From Streptomyces muensis (lineage in GTDB: Bacteria > Actinomycetota > Actinomycetes > Streptomycetales > Streptomycetaceae): a stretch of 47,060 nt of DNA. The position numbers and the translations under genes were made by a program. This document shows positions 16,874 to 23,978 of this stretch, one piece after another (the first letter of the stretch is position 1; each line of letters starts with the position of its first letter). Where the stretch lies: the NCBI RefSeq assembly GCF_021474425.1, contig NZ_JAKEIP010000041.1:1-47060 (forward strand). Direction: 5' to 3'. The notes beneath the pieces are model-generated. The model was not told where the DNA came from, searched no databases, and was given only the letters and a program-made list of their open reading frames with translations.

Positions 16874-18190
16874 GTGCGCGTCTTGTTCACCGCCTGGCCC
16901 GCGGCGGCACACCTCTTTCCGAGTGTGCCGCTCGCCTGGGCCCTCCAGGCAGCGGGACACGAGGTCTGTGTGGCCTCCCGGCCCGCCCTGGCCGGCCCGA
17001 CCACGGCCGCCGGGCTGGCCGCCGCCCCCCTCGTCGACGAGAACGATCTGCCCCGTTCGGTCGGTGCCGCCAACCCGGCTTCCGAGGAGTCCCGGCGGGC
17101 CTGGTCGCGTATCACCGAAGCGATGGCGATCGACCCCGTCGACGATCCGGTGGCCACGCACATCTGGCGTCTCCACCGCGACTATGTCGCCCCGGCACTG
17201 CTCGACCTCCAGCCGGCCGACGCCCGCCCCGACCGCCCGCAGCCGGTCCTGGACGCGCTGGTCCGGTTCTGCCGGAGCTGGAAGCCGGATCTGGTGCTCT
17301 GGGACCCCACGATGCCGGCCTCCGCGGTGGCGGCCGGAGCCGTGGGAGCCGCGCACGCGCGGCTGCTGTGGGGGCTGGACCACGTGGGCTGGTCTCTGGA
17401 GCGCTACGCCCGGCGCAAGGAGGAGTTGGGTGAGGCGCTGTCCGACGAGGACCCCGTGGTGACGGCGGTGCGCGCGATGGCCGAACGGTACGGCTTGGCG
17501 TTCGATGAGGAACTGCTGCACGGTCAGTGGACCGTTGATCCGATGCCCGCCGCGATGCGGCTGCCGACGGAGCGTCACACCGTGCCGATGAGCTGGATCC
17601 CGTACACCGGTTCCGGCGTCATGCCCGAGTGGCTCCACGAGCACACCGGCCGACCGCGCGTGGCCCTCACTCTCGGCGCGTCCATGCGCGCCTTCAGCAA
17701 GGACAGCGCGCCGCTGATCGCCAATCTCCTCGAAGCACTGGGCGAGATGGACATCGACGTGGTGGCCACTCTGGACGCCTCGCAGCTGGAGGGTGTCGTC
17801 CAGGTGCCCGACAACGTGCGGACGATCGACTACCTCCCGCTCTCCCAACTGCTGCCGACCTGCGCGGCGGTGATCCATCACGGCGGCTACGGCACCATGT
17901 GCGCGGCCGCCGCTGCCGATGTTCCGCAGATCGTCGCGATGGACGGCGACGCGGTCATGGAAGGGCCGATCAGCGCGGCGCATCTGACCGAGCGGGGCGT
18001 GGGGCTTGTGCTGAGGCACGAGGAGTGCTCGGTGGACGACATCCGCAAGATGGTCACCAGGGTTCTGGAAGAGCCCTCCTTCCGGCATGGCTCGCAGGCG
18101 CTGCGACGGGATCTCCTCGCCTCCCCGAGCCCTGCCGAGGTCGTACCGGTTCTCGAACGGCTGGTGGCCGAGTACCGAGTCGCGGTCTGA
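16874..18190 (+). CDS. Macrolide-type deoxysugar glycosyltransferase (EryCIII/DesVII family, GT1)
   Basis: A 438-residue GT-B glycosyltransferase. The N-terminal acceptor domain begins MRVLFTAWPAAAHLFPSVPLAWAL and includes DPTMPASAVAA and WIPYTGSG. The C-terminal donor domain has LTLGASMRAF, IDYLPLSQLLPTCAAVIHH and GGYGTMCAAAAADVPQI. Family members move a TDP-deoxysugar to a polyketide hydroxyl, and the dTDP-aminosugar operon nearby suggests its donor. Several relatives need a P450-like activator (DesVIII type); none is visible here. A GTG start follows CGGAGA. Confidence 0.9.
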   Translation: MRVLFTAWPAAAHLFPSVPLAWALQAAGHEVCVASRPALAGPTTAAGLAAAPLVDENDLPRSVGAANPASEESRRAWSRITEAMAIDPVDDPVATHIWRLHRDYVAPALLDLQPADARPDRPQPVLDALVRFCRSWKPDLVLWDPTMPASAVAAGAVGAAHARLLWGLDHVGWSLERYARRKEELGEALSDEDPVVTAVRAMAERYGLAFDEELLHGQWTVDPMPAAMRLPTERHTVPMSWIPYTGSGVMPEWLHEHTGRPRVALTLGASMRAFSKDSAPLIANLLEALGEMDIDVVATLDASQLEGVVQVPDNVRTIDYLPLSQLLPTCAAVIHHGGYGTMCAAAAADVPQIVAMDGDAVMEGPISAAHLTERGVGLVLRHEECSVDDIRKMVTRVLEEPSFRHGSQALRRDLLASPSPAEVVPVLERLVAEYRVAV

Positions 18191-18200
18191 ACTCAGTAAC

Positions 18201-18252
18201 TAGAGCGTTCTTTTTAGCTCTCGTGCTAGCCTGATCACTGGTTAGAACGATC
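18201..18252. promoter_or_regulatory. Candidate TetR operator upstream of imine-reductase-like gene
   Basis: TAGAGCGTTCTTT at 18201-18213 is identical to a 13-base sequence upstream of the TetR gene (19884-19896). It is an imperfect palindrome (AGA-N-CG-N-TCT). A related half-site TAGAACGATC lies at 18243-18252. This suggests the nearby TetR protein controls the gene starting at 18284. Confidence 0.6.
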
Positions 18253-18283
18253 GATCCAATGGGGAAGCGAGTTAGGGGTCTTC

Positions 18284-19156
18284 ATGCAGAAGCAGCCGGT
18301 CACCGTCATCGGGTTGGGCCCGATGGGGCACGCCATGGCCAGCACGTTCCTCGACAACGGCCACCAGGTGACCGTGTGGAACCGGACCGCGAGCAGGGCG
18401 GACGACCTTGTGACCAAGGGAGCCGTGCTGGCAGCCACCCCGGCCGAGGCCTTGTCGGCCAGCGAGTTGGTGGTCCTCAGCCTGACCGACTACGACGCGA
18501 TGTACGCCATCCTGGAACCCGCCACGCAGGCGCTGGAGGGCAGGACACTCGTCAACCTCAGTTCGGACACCCCGGAGAAGGCCCGGGAGGCGGCCAAGTG
18601 GGCGGCCCGCCACGGCGCCGAGTACCTCACGGGCGGTGTGCAGGCCTCTCCCACCGGTATCGGCCAGCCGGAGTCCTTCACCTTCTACAGCGGCTCCCGG
18701 CCCGTCTTCGAGGCGGCCAAGGGGACACTGGACGTGCTCACCAAGACCGACTACCGGGGCGAGGACCCGGGCCTGGCCGCGCTGTACTACCAGCTGCAGC
18801 TGGATGTCTTCTGGACGACCGCGCTCGCGTACCTGCACGCGCTCGCGGTGGCCGACGCCCACGGGATCAGCGCGCAGGACATGCTGCCGTACCTCTCCGG
18901 CACGGTGGGCTCGATGCCCGACTTCTTCGGCTTCTACACCCCCCGCATCGACGCCGGTGAGCACCCGGGCGATGTCGACCGGCTGGCCATGGGCGTGGCC
19001 AGTGTCGACCATGTGGTGCAGACCGCCAAGGACGCCGGCGTCGACGCCGCACTGCCCGCCGCCGTCCTGGAGATCTTCCGACGGGGCATCACCGCCGGAT
19101 ACGCGGCCGACAGCTTCACCAGCCTGATCGAGACCTTCAAGAAGCCCACGGCCTGA
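18284..19156 (+). CDS. Imine-reductase-like NADPH oxidoreductase (with Asp)
   Basis: A 290-residue member of the 6-phosphogluconate/beta-hydroxyacid dehydrogenase superfamily, imine reductase (IRED) branch. The N-terminal Rossmann domain has VIGLGPMGHAMA and VWNRTASRAD (about 8-40), whose Arg-Thr and basic residue favour NADPH. The C-terminal helical dimer domain contains YYQLQLDVFWTTAL, putting Asp174 at the position used as proton donor in many IREDs. The usual dehydrogenase Lys motif is not evident. It probably reduces a cyclic imine or iminium. Likely repressed by the convergent TetR protein, whose operator motif precedes it. An AGGGG site lies upstream of the ATG. Confidence 0.82.
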   Translation: MQKQPVTVIGLGPMGHAMASTFLDNGHQVTVWNRTASRADDLVTKGAVLAATPAEALSASELVVLSLTDYDAMYAILEPATQALEGRTLVNLSSDTPEKAREAAKWAARHGAEYLTGGVQASPTGIGQPESFTFYSGSRPVFEAAKGTLDVLTKTDYRGEDPGLAALYYQLQLDVFWTTALAYLHALAVADAHGISAQDMLPYLSGTVGSMPDFFGFYTPRIDAGEHPGDVDRLAMGVASVDHVVQTAKDAGVDAALPAAVLEIFRRGITAGYAADSFTSLIETFKKPTA

Positions 19157-19165
19157 ACCGCGTCG

Positions 19166-19200
19166 AGGGCGCGCGCACGCCACCGGTGTGCGCGCGCCCT
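19166..19200. terminator. Bidirectional hairpin terminator
   Basis: AGGGCGCGCGCAC (19166-19178) and GTGCGCGCGCCCT (19188-19200) form a perfect 13-bp stem between the convergent imine-reductase-like and TetR genes. Confidence 0.75.
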
Positions 19201-19224
19201 TGGCGTGTGCGGGGACGGGTCTCG

Positions 19225-19866
19225 TCAGACCCGTTCGACGGGCGCCCCGCGGAAGCTCGCGATCAACCGGGCGAGGTGCCTGCCCGCGGCCTCCAGCGGC
19301 GCACTGCTCCTGGTCACCTGAGCCGTCAGCTCGGCACCCTCCAGGGTGCCGATCACGGTGTGGGCGAGCGCACGGGCGTCGTCCTCGTCGATCCCCGCCT
19401 CGCAGAGCCTGTCGAACACCAGCAGGTGCCAGCGCGTGAACGCCTCGGAGGCCGCCGCCTGAATGTCGGGAAAGCGGCCTGAGGCGCCCAGCGCGGTGGT
19501 CGTGATCGGGCAGCCGTCCATCCAGTCCGACCCGCGCAGTCCGTCGGCGAGCCTGCGGGTGAGGAGCACGATCGCGTCGGCCGGGTCCTTCTCCTCGTCG
19601 AACACGGCACGCAAAGCGTCGATGAACTCCATATCGCCGCGCCGGATGGCCTCGACGGCCAGTTCCAGTTTCCCACCCGGAAAGAAGTGATAGACCGAGC
19701 CGAGCGTCGCGCTGGCCTCGGCGGAGATCTGTTTGATCCCCGTGCCGTCGTATCCCTGGCGTTGCATCAGCCGCGAGGCCGCCCGGACGATGCGTTCACG
19801 GGTGGCGACGACGGGCCCGGAGGCATCCTCCGACCGCTTCTCGACACTCACGGGCTTCTTCTTCAC
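19225..19866 (-). CDS. TetR-family regulator
   Basis: A 213-residue TetR repressor. The N-terminal helix-turn-helix spans about residues 22-70 (RERIVRAASRLMQRQGYD, then ATLGSVYHFFPGGKLELA). A ligand-binding domain containing GCPITTTALGASGRFP follows, a pattern seen in the LmrA/YxaF-like group that senses drugs or flavonoids. The GTG at 19866 lacks an obvious ribosome site; a GTG a few codons in is possible. The motif TAGAGCGTTCTTT occurs 18 bp upstream of this gene and again before the imine-reductase-like gene at 18284, so it probably represses both. Confidence 0.88.
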   Translation of the reverse strand: MKKKPVSVEKRSEDASGPVVATRERIVRAASRLMQRQGYDGTGIKQISAEASATLGSVYHFFPGGKLELAVEAIRRGDMEFIDALRAVFDEEKDPADAIVLLTRRLADGLRGSDWMDGCPITTTALGASGRFPDIQAAASEAFTRWHLLVFDRLCEAGIDEDDARALAHTVIGTLEGAELTAQVTRSSAPLEAAGRHLARLIASFRGAPVERV

Positions 19867-19883
19867 AGGCCAAGGCTACCAGG

Positions 19884-19896
19884 TAGAGCGTTCTTT
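19884..19896. promoter_or_regulatory. Candidate TetR autoregulatory operator
   Basis: TAGAGCGTTCTTT, identical to 18201-18213, lies 18 bp before the TetR start. The arrangement fits autorepression. Confidence 0.55.
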
Positions 19897-19950
19897 CCAA
19901 TGCCCTCGGACGGGTACATCGGCGGTTCATCAGCCGGGGCACTGATGCCC

Positions 19951-19971
19951 TGAGCCGGAATTACCGGCTCA
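19951..19971. repeat. Perfect 8-bp palindrome upstream of flavoenzyme gene
   Basis: TGAGCCGG, aatta, CCGGCTCA. It is about 85 bp before the start at 20057 and overlaps the ATTACCGGCTC motif shared with 16176-16193. It may be an operator for the flavoenzyme/amine oxidase pair; no T-tract follows, so a terminator is less likely. Confidence 0.45.
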
Positions 19972-20056
19972 TTGACGGTGGCCCGATACCGTCCCTCCGA
20001 ACCAGACAGAAGCAATTTCCCCTGATCCACGGACCGTTGAACAGAGAGAGGGCTGA

Positions 20057-21232
20057 ATGGTCGCCACGGAGAAGGATTTCGTGAAGGTGCTCGAAGCGAT
20101 TCGGGAAATCGCTCCGACCCTCCGGGACAACGGCGTGCGCGCCGAGGAGGAGAACTGGATACCAGAGGCGAACATCGAGCTGCTGGAAAGCGCCGGCCTG
20201 TTCCGCGCCGCCGTACCCGAGCGATTCGGTGGGCTCGATCTGCCCGCCGAGCAGCAGGCTGCCCTGCTCACCGAGACGGCGCGGGCCTGCGGCTCGACCG
20301 GATGGGTCTCCATGGTCTGGGTGACGACGGCCTGGATGGCCACCCTGTACCCCGACGCCGCCCAGGAGGAGGTCTTCTCGGACGGGAGCGTACGGATCTC
20401 CGGCGGCTTCACCCCTTCCGGTTCTCTCGTCCCGACCGAGGGTGGATACATCCTGAACGGGTCCTGGCGGTTCAACACCGGTGTCCGGGGCGCCCACTGG
20501 AACGTGTGCACCGCCCTGGTCGAGCACGAGGACGGGCGTGTCGAGGAGCTGTTCCCTCTGGTGTCCACCGGTGACCTGACCGTCGGCGACGACTGGGACG
20601 TCTTCGGCGGCGCCGGCACCGGCAGCGTCACCTCGACCGCGAAGGACGTCTTCGTCCCCGTGCACCGCGTGGTCGACGCGTCGGTGTACGAGGCCGCCAC
20701 GGCGGACCGCTGGAACGCGGACCTCACCGGCCGCAACTACGGCCTGCTCAGCTACATCCTGGCCACGACGGCATCCGTGTTCATCGGCCTGGGCCAGGCG
20801 GCCCTCGATGAATTCATCGCCCGCCTGCCCGGAAAGGGCATCACCTACACGAACTGGTCCGAGCAGAAGGAGCATCCGCACATCCAGATGCAGGTGGCCG
20901 TGGCCGCCAACAAGATCGCGTCCTGCGCGGGGCTTCAGCGGGCCCTGCTGGAAACCGTGCAGCGACGCGCGGACAACGGGGAGAGGATGACGCTGGAGGA
21001 AAAGGCCACGGTGCGCGGCCAACTCGCCTTCGTGGCACAGACCGCGAAGGACGCCGTCGGCGCGCTGCTCACGCTGAGCCCGGCCTCGTCCATCGCGCGA
21101 AGCGCGGTGCTGCAGCGCGTCCACCGGGACGTCACGGCGCTCTCCCTGCATGGTCTGCTCGCCCCGATCGGCTCATTGGAGGCCCAGGGGCGGGTACTGC
21201 TCGGGTCTGATCCCGGCACCGAATACCTCTGA
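20057..21232 (+). CDS. Acyl-CoA-dehydrogenase-fold flavin enzyme, probable two-component monooxygenase
   Basis: A 391-residue protein with the acyl-CoA dehydrogenase fold. The N-terminal helical domain carries AGLFRAAVPERFGGLDL. The middle beta domain carries GYILNGSWRFNTGVRGAHW and WDVFGGAGTGSVTSTAKDVFVP. The C-terminal helices follow. The catalytic Glu of true acyl-CoA dehydrogenases is not evident. This layout matches the group D flavin monooxygenases, including HsaA/HpaB-type hydroxylases and aminosugar N-oxygenases (KijD3 type). These need reduced flavin from a separate reductase, which the flavin reductase at 34562-35092 could supply. The substrate is unknown: polyketide carbon or an amine nitrogen are both possible. 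Confidence 0.78.
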   Translation: MVATEKDFVKVLEAIREIAPTLRDNGVRAEEENWIPEANIELLESAGLFRAAVPERFGGLDLPAEQQAALLTETARACGSTGWVSMVWVTTAWMATLYPDAAQEEVFSDGSVRISGGFTPSGSLVPTEGGYILNGSWRFNTGVRGAHWNVCTALVEHEDGRVEELFPLVSTGDLTVGDDWDVFGGAGTGSVTSTAKDVFVPVHRVVDASVYEAATADRWNADLTGRNYGLLSYILATTASVFIGLGQAALDEFIARLPGKGITYTNWSEQKEHPHIQMQVAVAANKIASCAGLQRALLETVQRRADNGERMTLEEKATVRGQLAFVAQTAKDAVGALLTLSPASSIARSAVLQRVHRDVTALSLHGLLAPIGSLEAQGRVLLGSDPGTEYL

Positions 21233-21236
21233 TCGG

Positions 21237-21278
21237 GCCCCGCGCAGCCGTCCGACGATTCGGGCGGCTGTGCGGGGC
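21237..21278. terminator. Nested hairpin between flavoenzyme and amine oxidase genes
   Basis: GCCCCGCGCAGCCG (21237-21250) pairs with CGGCTGTGCGGGGC (21265-21278), 13 of 14 matching. An outer pair TGATCGGG (21230-21237) and CCCGATCA (21295-21302) could extend the structure. It may attenuate read-through into the next gene. Confidence 0.6.
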
Positions 21279-21333
21279 GGGCTCGTGCCCCGAGCCCGAT
21301 CAGCGACGGATGAACAACCACCAAGGAAACTCC

Positions 21334-22764
21334 GTGAAATCTCGCAAAACCGAACCCGCACGTCATCGCCGTGTCGCTCGGCGGCCTCTCCTCAAGGCAG
21401 CCGGAGCTGCCGTAGTCGCCGCCTCGGCAGGCGGCGTCTGGTCCGCCCACGCGGCGAAGTCATCCTCCGCGGCGGCGGACGAGTCCGCGGACGCCCTCAT
21501 CATCGGTGCGGGCTACGCGGGTGTGACGGTGGCTCGCGAACTGGCCGCACGCGGGCTGAAACCGCTCATCCTCGAAGCGAGGAACCGCACCGGCGGCCGA
21601 ATATGGACCGACACCTTCTCCGGTGAGCAGGTGGAGATAGGCGGCGGCTGGGTGGGCGAGCAGCAAAAGCTCGTGCAACGGGAACTCACCCGCTACGGCA
21701 TCGCCACGACCCCGGACATCGGCCCGGAGCGCATGCTGTTGCCGGGCGACAACGGGCTGGAGAGCCTGACGCCGGAAGAGGCGGTCGGGGCACTGAGCCC
21801 GCTGTGGTCGGAGTTCTACCGGGGCTCCGAGAACTACTTCGAGCGTCCCTACGAGCCGCTCCACCGCAAGGACCTGCTCCAGAAGGTGGACGGCCTGTCC
21901 CTCGCCGACCGGCTCCGCCAGCTCTCCCTGGCCCCCAAGGAGTTCCAACGGCTGAACAGTGAGACGTCCCTGTACTCCGGCGGGCCGAGTTCCATCGGCG
22001 CCCTGACCGGGATGGCGCAGTGGTTCCAGCTCGCCGGCGGGACCTACGAGAGCTCCCTGTCGATGAACCAGAAGCCGGCCGGGGGCATGATCTCGCTGCT
22101 CAAGGCCATGCTCAAGGAAGCGGGGACCGAGGTACGGCTGCAGTCGGCGGTCACCAGGATCACCGAGTCGAAAGGACTCGTGACCGTGGAGGTCTCGGGC
22201 GGGAAGCGGTACACCGCCCCGCTGGTGGTCGTCGCGACCCCGACGAACGTCTGGAAGGACATCGCCTTCCATCCCGGCCTGCCCCCGGCGCACGCGACCG
22301 CGGCAAGGCAGGGGATCGGCGTCCCGCACTCGAACAAGCTGTGGATCCATGTCCGTGGCCGGACCGAGGCACTGTTCGCCCAGACGCCGGAGGGCTCCCC
22401 GATCAGCATGATGCTGCCGCAGCAGCAGTTGTCGGACGGGCGCCTGATGGTCGCCTTCGGCGGACCGTCCCTCGACGCCGAGGACCCGGCGGCCGTCCAG
22501 AAGGCCGTCCGACAGTTCCTCCCGGGCAGTTCGCTCATCCGGTATCGGACGATGGACTGGGGCAGGGACCGGTACTCGCGCGGCGGCTGGGGGCTGCGCA
22601 GGCCGAACCAGCTGCTGAACCTGTTTCCGCAGATCGAGGAACCGCACGGCCGGATCCTGTTCGCCGGCGCGGACATCGCGCAGGGCTGGCACGGCGCCTA
22701 CATCGAGGGCGCGATCGAGTCCGGCCTGCGTGCCGCTCAGCAGGCGATCACACTCGCCCCGTGA
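21334..22764 (+). CDS. Tat-exported flavin amine oxidase
   Basis: A 476-residue FAD-dependent amine oxidase of the monoamine oxidase superfamily. It begins with a twin-arginine signal: basic region, ARRPLLK (residues 15-21), hydrophobic stretch AAGAAVVAASAGG and an AHA cleavage site near residue 39. The FAD dinucleotide motif is IIGAGYAGVTVARELAARG followed by LEARNRTGGRI. The C-terminal FAD motif is ILFAGADIAQGWHGAYIEGAI. Such enzymes oxidise an amine to an imine with release of H2O2. The GTG at 21334 follows AAGGA by six bases and is preferred to the ATG at 21310, which has no ribosome site. Export implies it works outside the cell, possibly as a last maturation step. Confidence 0.85.
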   Translation: MKSRKTEPARHRRVARRPLLKAAGAAVVAASAGGVWSAHAAKSSSAAADESADALIIGAGYAGVTVARELAARGLKPLILEARNRTGGRIWTDTFSGEQVEIGGGWVGEQQKLVQRELTRYGIATTPDIGPERMLLPGDNGLESLTPEEAVGALSPLWSEFYRGSENYFERPYEPLHRKDLLQKVDGLSLADRLRQLSLAPKEFQRLNSETSLYSGGPSSIGALTGMAQWFQLAGGTYESSLSMNQKPAGGMISLLKAMLKEAGTEVRLQSAVTRITESKGLVTVEVSGGKRYTAPLVVVATPTNVWKDIAFHPGLPPAHATAARQGIGVPHSNKLWIHVRGRTEALFAQTPEGSPISMMLPQQQLSDGRLMVAFGGPSLDAEDPAAVQKAVRQFLPGSSLIRYRTMDWGRDRYSRGGWGLRRPNQLLNLFPQIEEPHGRILFAGADIAQGWHGAYIEGAIESGLRAAQQAITLAP

Positions 22765-22776
22765 CGGGCAGCGAAA

Positions 22777-22808
22777 CGCCGCCGCGGATCTTCCGGTCCG
22801 CGGCGGCG
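22777..22808. terminator. Bidirectional hairpin terminator
   Basis: CGCCGCCGCGGA (22777-22788) and TCCGCGGCGGCG (22797-22808) form a perfect 12-bp stem with an 8-base loop between the convergent amine oxidase and aldo/keto reductase genes. Confidence 0.8.
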
Positions 22809-22820
22809 CTTCGGCATGCG

Positions 22821-23807
22821 CTACCGCGCCCATGCCTCCGGCCCCGGGCCGCCCCTTCCCACCGGCGGGAAGAGCTCGTCGAGGGTGCGCAGCACGTCGT
22901 CGCTCAGGCTCAGCCGGGTGGCCCGCAGGGCTCCCTCCAACTGCTCCACGCTGCGCGGCCCGATCACCGGTGCCGTGACCCCGGGGCGGGACATCACCCA
23001 GGCGAGGCCCACCTCGGCGGGGTCCGCCCCGAGGTCCGCGCACAGCTTCTCGTACGCCGTGACCGCCTCGCGGTGGTCCTCCAGGGCCTCGGCGGCACGG
23101 CCCTGGGCGCTCTTCATCGCGCTGCCGTCGGCCAGCTTGCGCAGGGCTCCGGCGAGCAGCCCGCCGTGCAGGGGTGACCACGCCAGTACGGCCACGCCGT
23201 AGCGTTGACAGGCCGGTATCACCTCCAGTTCGACGTGGCGGGTGACGAGGTTGTACACGCTCTGCTCGGAGACGATGCCGAGGAACTGGCGGCGTGCGGC
23301 GGCCTCCTGGGCCTCGGCGATGTGCCATCCGGCGAAGTTGGAGGAGCCGACGTAGCGCACCTTCCCCTGCTGGGTGAGGGTGTCCATCGCCTGCCACACC
23401 TCCTCCCAGGGGGCGTGCCGGTCGATGTGGTGCATCTGGAACAGGTCGATCCAGTCGGTGCGCAGCCGTCGTAGCGACGCCTCGCAGGAGGCGATGATGT
23501 GGCGTGCCGAGAGCCCGGAGTCGTTGGGCCAGTCACTCATGGGGTTGGCGACCTTGGTGCCGAGGACGACCTTCTCGCGCCGGCCGCCGCCGCGGGCGAA
23601 CCAGGACCCGAGGAACTCCTCCGTGAAGCCCTTGTGTTTCTGCCAGCCGTACTGGTTGGCGGTGTCGAGGAAGTTCACGCCATGGTCCAGCGCGGTGTCG
23701 AGGATGGCGTGGCTCTCCTCGTCGCTCGCCCTGACGCCCAGGTTCAGGGTGCCCAGGCATATCTCGCTGACTTTGAGGGCGGTCCGGCCCAGATGGGTGT
23801 AGCGCAT
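22821..23807 (-). CDS. Aldo/keto reductase, AKR12-like (NDP-hexose reductase type)
   Basis: A 328-residue TIM-barrel NADPH reductase. The catalytic tetrad is visible: Asp48 and Tyr53 in DTANQYGW, Lys85 in GTKVANPM and His126 in FQMHHIDR. The stretches SNFAGWHIAEAQEAA and SPLHGGLLAGALRK are close to EryBII/TylCII/AveBVIII, the macrolide sugar reductases of family AKR12, as recalled. In deoxysugar pathways these reduce the 3-keto group, or the 2,3-enoyl form, made by the 2,3-dehydratase. The dehydratase gene is present at 24853-26238, which supports a sugar role. It is divergent from the second imine-reductase-like gene. Confidence 0.85.
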   Translation of the reverse strand: MRYTHLGRTALKVSEICLGTLNLGVRASDEESHAILDTALDHGVNFLDTANQYGWQKHKGFTEEFLGSWFARGGGRREKVVLGTKVANPMSDWPNDSGLSARHIIASCEASLRRLRTDWIDLFQMHHIDRHAPWEEVWQAMDTLTQQGKVRYVGSSNFAGWHIAEAQEAAARRQFLGIVSEQSVYNLVTRHVELEVIPACQRYGVAVLAWSPLHGGLLAGALRKLADGSAMKSAQGRAAEALEDHREAVTAYEKLCADLGADPAEVGLAWVMSRPGVTAPVIGPRSVEQLEGALRATRLSLSDDVLRTLDELFPPVGRGGPGPEAWAR

Positions 23808-23978
23808 GGTGATGTCTCAACCCTCGTTCCTCGAATCGGGACTCGGACGACGTTACGGAGACGAACTCAGTAGCCGTCCACTGCGAGGTAATCGCGTAAG
23901 TGACAAACAAGGTGACGAGCGCTGGAGTGCCCTGGTCCGGTCGCCGACGATCGTGCCATCCGACCTCAGGGAGCAACC

